The translations under genes were made by a program, and so were the position numbers. Positions 61,222 to 64,000 of a DNA stretch of 64,000 nucleotides are shown here, in pieces (position 1 is the stretch's first letter; each line of letters opens with the position of its first letter). The notes beneath the pieces were generated by a model. It was not told where the DNA came from, ran no database searches, and saw only the letters and a list, made by a program, of their open reading frames with translations. The DNA is taken from contig NZ_QNFY01000009.1 of NCBI RefSeq assembly GCF_003290185.1, positions 62,001-126,000 of the forward strand. The letters run 5' to 3'. Origin of the DNA: Chryseobacterium lathyri (GTDB lineage Bacteria; Bacteroidota; Bacteroidia; Flavobacteriales; Weeksellaceae).

Positions 61222-61249
61222 AAAAACGGCTGAAAATTCAGCCGTTTTT
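61222..61249. terminator. Terminator of cphA (bidirectional)
   Basis: AAAAACGGCTGAA (61222-61234) pairs with TTCAGCCGTTTTT (61237-61249). It has an A-run on one side and a T-run on the other, just past the cphA stop. Confidence 0.88.
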
Positions 61250-61265
61250 GTATAAATCATTTATT

Positions 61266-63896
61266 TTATGAATTTTTATCGTCTTCCATAAGCTCGCGTG
61301 CCTGGTAATCCTGTACCAGATCGATTGCATTGGAAATAACGTCACTTAAAGCAGTGATAAAGGTTCCTTCTTCAGCCATTCCCATGGCATGTTTTAAAGC
61401 TTCAATTTCTTTAGGTATAATCTCATAGCTCACATCTCTTCCGGCTTCATTAATACCATCGATGATCAATCCGTTGATTTCTTCTTCCGTTCTTCCTCTC
61501 AGGTGTTTTTCGTTTCTGATGATGATATAATCAAACATCCTTCCGGCAATTTTTCCGCATTCTCTGATATCACCATCCCGTCTGTCTCCTACTCCTGAAA
61601 TAATGCCTATTTTCTTGGTAGATTCTACATTTTTAAGGTAATCTTCTATTGCCTGGTAGCCTGAAGGATTATGTGCAAAATCAATAAGAACCTTAAAATT
61701 CTTAAATTTAAAAATATTCAGTCTTCCCGGTGTAAGCTGCGCACTCGGAATAAAAGTTCTTAAGGAATTGGAAATGTCTTCGATTCCGAAACCGTAGAGA
61801 TAGCTTGCCAAACTAGCAGCTAAAACATTTTCGATCATAAATCTGGCCTTTCCTTCCATGGTGATCGGGAAATCTTTAGCCTTTCCTATTCTGATCTTCC
61901 AGTCGCCTTTTTTAATCGTCACGAAACCTTCTTCATAAATGCAGGTAATTTTCCCTTCTTTGGCAAATTTTACGATATGGGGATTACTTTCATCCATACT
62001 GAATATCGCGACATTGCTGTCCAGATCATTAATGATCTTCATGGAATATTCATTATCAGCATTCAGGACGCTCCAGCCATTTTTCTTTACACTGTCCAGA
62101 ACAACTCTTTTTACTTTCGTCAGGTCTTTTAGATTGTGAATATCATTCATTCCTAAATGATCCTCTTCGATATTCGTCAAAACCCCGATATCACATTGTG
62201 AAAATCCTAAGCCTGAACGCAGGATTCCGCCTCTTGCTGTTTCCAGAACAGCAAATTCTACCGTAGGATCTTTCAGAACAAACTCAGCAGAAAGCGGTCC
62301 TGTAGTATCTCCTTTGGAAAGCATTGTATTTTGTATGTAAATCCCGTCAGAAGTAGTAAAGCCTACTCTGTAACCATTGCTTTTTACAATATGGGAAATC
62401 AGTCTTGTTGTTGTTGTTTTTCCATTGGTTCCTGTCACGGCGATAATGGGAATGGTGAACGGTTTCCCCGGAGGATACAGCATATCAACTACCGGAGCTG
62501 CTACATTTCTCGGTAAACCTTCGCTTGGCGCCAGGTGCATTCTGAATCCGGGAGCAGCATTTACTTCAATAATGGCTGCACCGCTTTCTTTAAGAGGCTG
62601 AGTCAGGTTTTCTGCCATAATATCGATGCCGCAGACGTCCAGACCTATAATTTTGGAAACTCTTTCAGCCATGGTGATATTCTCCGGATGCACCATATCA
62701 GTAACATCTATGGAAGTGCCCCCTGTAGAAAGATTAGCCGTTGATTTCAAATAAACCACTTCTCCCTTCTGAGGGACGGTTTCAAGGGTGTACTGAAGCT
62801 TTTCAAGAAGTTCCAATGTATCTTTGTCTACTTCTATTTCGGTAAGCACATTTTCATGGCCATAACCTCTTCTCGGATCTCTGTTTTCTTTATCGATCAG
62901 CTCCTGAAGATTCAGTTCCCCATCGCCTACTACATGCGCGGGAACTCTCCTTGCCGCAGCAACCATTTTATTGTTAATGACCAGAACCCTGAAATCATAT
63001 CCTGTAATATATTTTTCTACAATGACTTTTCTGGAATATTTCTGGGCATGTTCCAATCCTATTTTTGCTGCTTCCCAATCGTTTACATTAATAGAAGAAC
63101 CCTTTCCGTGATTTCCATCCAATGGTTTTAGTACAATGGGATAGCCTATTCTTTTTATAACGCTGTCCAGACCTTCTTCATCCATCACCAGATCTCCGAT
63201 AGGAACAGGTATAGCAGCATCATGGAGCATTTTTTTCGTCAGTTCTTTATTACATGCAATATCTACCGCAATTGAGCTTGTTTTTCCTGTAATGGTAGCC
63301 TGGAAACGCTGTTGGTTTACCCCATATCCAAGCTGCACCAAAGAATTTGTTCCCAATCTTATCCATGGAATTTTTCTGGAAACAGCCTCTTCCACGATAC
63401 TTCCCGTAGAAGGTCCCAGGCGGACACGTTCTCTGATCTCCTTCAATTTCTGTATACAGGCATTAATATCGTATTCTTTATTATCTATTAAAGCCTGGGC
63501 TATATTTACAGCTTCTTCAGCAGCATAAATGCCTGCATTTTCTTCAATATAATTAAAAACAACATTGTATATTCCCGGTGATTTTGTTTCGCGGGTTCTT
63601 CCGAAGCCTACATCCATACCTGCCAGCGTCTGTATTTCCAACGCTATGTGTTCTATGACATGCCCCATCCAGGTTCCCGTTTCTATTCTGTGAAAGAATC
63701 CACCTTCTACTCCTTCTGAACACCTGTGGGTAAACAGAGAAGGGATCAGCTTTTCAATTCTTTCTCTGAAACCGTCGATTTTATTGGTAGGATAATTCTC
63801 CATTTCTTCAAGATCCAACCTCATCTGTATCAGCTTCTTTCTTCTGATACTCCAGATGTTTGGGCCTCGCAGTGCCTGTATCTTCTCAATTTTCAT
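61266..63896 (-). CDS. cphA: Cyanophycin synthetase
   Basis: An 876-residue enzyme that builds multi-L-arginyl-poly-L-aspartate without a ribosome, using ATP. The N-terminal domain (1-160) holds the family GFFHRIETGTWMGHVIEHIALE segment. The ATP-grasp domain (about 200-460) has Lys257 in VLKPLDGNHGKGSS and IIEVNAAPGFRMH (Glu444, Asn446). The C-terminal Mur-ligase-like domain has VTGTNGKTTTTRLI (Lys493) and LIDFAHNPSGYQAIEDYL. Length and order match CphA1. No cyanophycinase gene is in the window; one may lie upstream beyond the edge. The actual polymer made here cannot be told from sequence alone. Confidence 0.94.
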   Translation of the reverse strand: MKIEKIQALRGPNIWSIRRKKLIQMRLDLEEMENYPTNKIDGFRERIEKLIPSLFTHRCSEGVEGGFFHRIETGTWMGHVIEHIALEIQTLAGMDVGFGRTRETKSPGIYNVVFNYIEENAGIYAAEEAVNIAQALIDNKEYDINACIQKLKEIRERVRLGPSTGSIVEEAVSRKIPWIRLGTNSLVQLGYGVNQQRFQATITGKTSSIAVDIACNKELTKKMLHDAAIPVPIGDLVMDEEGLDSVIKRIGYPIVLKPLDGNHGKGSSINVNDWEAAKIGLEHAQKYSRKVIVEKYITGYDFRVLVINNKMVAAARRVPAHVVGDGELNLQELIDKENRDPRRGYGHENVLTEIEVDKDTLELLEKLQYTLETVPQKGEVVYLKSTANLSTGGTSIDVTDMVHPENITMAERVSKIIGLDVCGIDIMAENLTQPLKESGAAIIEVNAAPGFRMHLAPSEGLPRNVAAPVVDMLYPPGKPFTIPIIAVTGTNGKTTTTRLISHIVKSNGYRVGFTTSDGIYIQNTMLSKGDTTGPLSAEFVLKDPTVEFAVLETARGGILRSGLGFSQCDIGVLTNIEEDHLGMNDIHNLKDLTKVKRVVLDSVKKNGWSVLNADNEYSMKIINDLDSNVAIFSMDESNPHIVKFAKEGKITCIYEEGFVTIKKGDWKIRIGKAKDFPITMEGKARFMIENVLAASLASYLYGFGIEDISNSLRTFIPSAQLTPGRLNIFKFKNFKVLIDFAHNPSGYQAIEDYLKNVESTKKIGIISGVGDRRDGDIRECGKIAGRMFDYIIIRNEKHLRGRTEEEINGLIIDGINEAGRDVSYEIIPKEIEALKHAMGMAEEGTFITALSDVISNAIDLVQDYQARELMEDDKNS

Positions 63897-63940
63897 AATC
63901 TATTTGCATTTTATCAGTTAACAATAACTCCTTCAAAAAT

Positions 63941-63968
63941 CAAAGATAATGTAAAACCCTAAACCAAA
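63941..63968 (-). promoter_or_regulatory. Probable promoter of cphA
   Basis: On the minus strand TTTG (63965-63968) and TATCTTTG (63941-63948) are 16 nt apart, slightly short of the usual gap. The -7 element is 45 nt before the start codon. Confidence 0.5.
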
Positions 63969-64000
63969 CTATACCACATTTAAAGATTCCCAAAAAAAAA

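Noticed and set aside
1..64000. CRISPR array, prophage, integrative element or tRNA-anchored island
   Set aside because: No regularly spaced repeats, integrase, phage structural or transposase genes, or tRNA-like cloverleaf were seen; gene content is mostly core.

Overview
The window looks like a chromosome segment of a Flavobacteriia member, most likely Chryseobacterium or a close relative in the Weeksellaceae (inference from gene content, not from a search). Reasons: low G+C; clear promoters of the Bacteroidetes type (TTTG about 20 nt before TAnnTTTG) with no strong Shine-Dalgarno sequences; a type IX secretion (T9SS) sorting tail on a secreted protease; and an atp operon (atpB-E-F-H-A-G) with no atpD or atpC attached. 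No tRNA, rRNA, integrase, transposase or CRISPR array was seen. Most of the window is core housekeeping sequence.

Layout. 1-11.1 kb, all minus strand: end of a secreted protein, M20 dipeptidase, OmpA-type lipoprotein, a methyltransferase, DinB, a GxxExxY protein beside a 30-bp perfect inverted repeat, methylmalonyl-CoA mutase small subunit, an FtsB/DivIC-like protein with uridine kinase, a T9SS metalloprotease, ClpS and a CBS-domain transporter. 11.2-16.7 kb: the atp operon with two internal hairpins. 16.8-22.4 kb: ffh, four small outer-membrane barrels, PhoH. 22.5-28.6 kb, plus strand: SAM hydrolase, a 2-oxoacid dehydrogenase E2, two coupled small membrane proteins, a ClC exchanger, and rpsF-rpsR-rplI. 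28.8-34.0 kb: an AraC regulator divergent from a TolC-HlyD-MFS tripartite exporter. 34.1-46.2 kb: aldehyde dehydrogenase, thioredoxin, an acyltransferase/glycosyltransferase pair, exonuclease, ApaG, 2-oxoglutarate dehydrogenase E1/E2, a SRPBCC protein and an S41 peptidase. 46.3-51.1 kb: glycogen synthesis genes glgB-glgA-glgC.

51.3-63.9 kb is the most unusual part. A plus-strand run encodes an esterase with an N-terminal glycogen-binding-like domain, an M17 aminopeptidase, an ATP-grasp ligase, a second esterase, a second ATP-grasp ligase, a GCS2-type carboxylate-amine ligase, a class I glutamine amidotransferase and a third ATP-grasp-like protein. It is followed by a MepB protein and, convergently, a full-length cyanophycin synthetase. 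Four amide-bond-forming candidates, an ammonia-releasing domain, hydrolases and a peptidase in one run suggest a pathway that builds, trims or recycles a small peptide-like or amidated metabolite. The product cannot be read from the sequence.

Intergenic DNA carries several repeat families: the 30-bp inverted repeat near 4.4 kb, the CTTCGACT-GCTCAG family at 3.9 and 59.0 kb, a double hairpin at 28.7 kb, and a complex imperfect palindrome at 61.0-61.2 kb.
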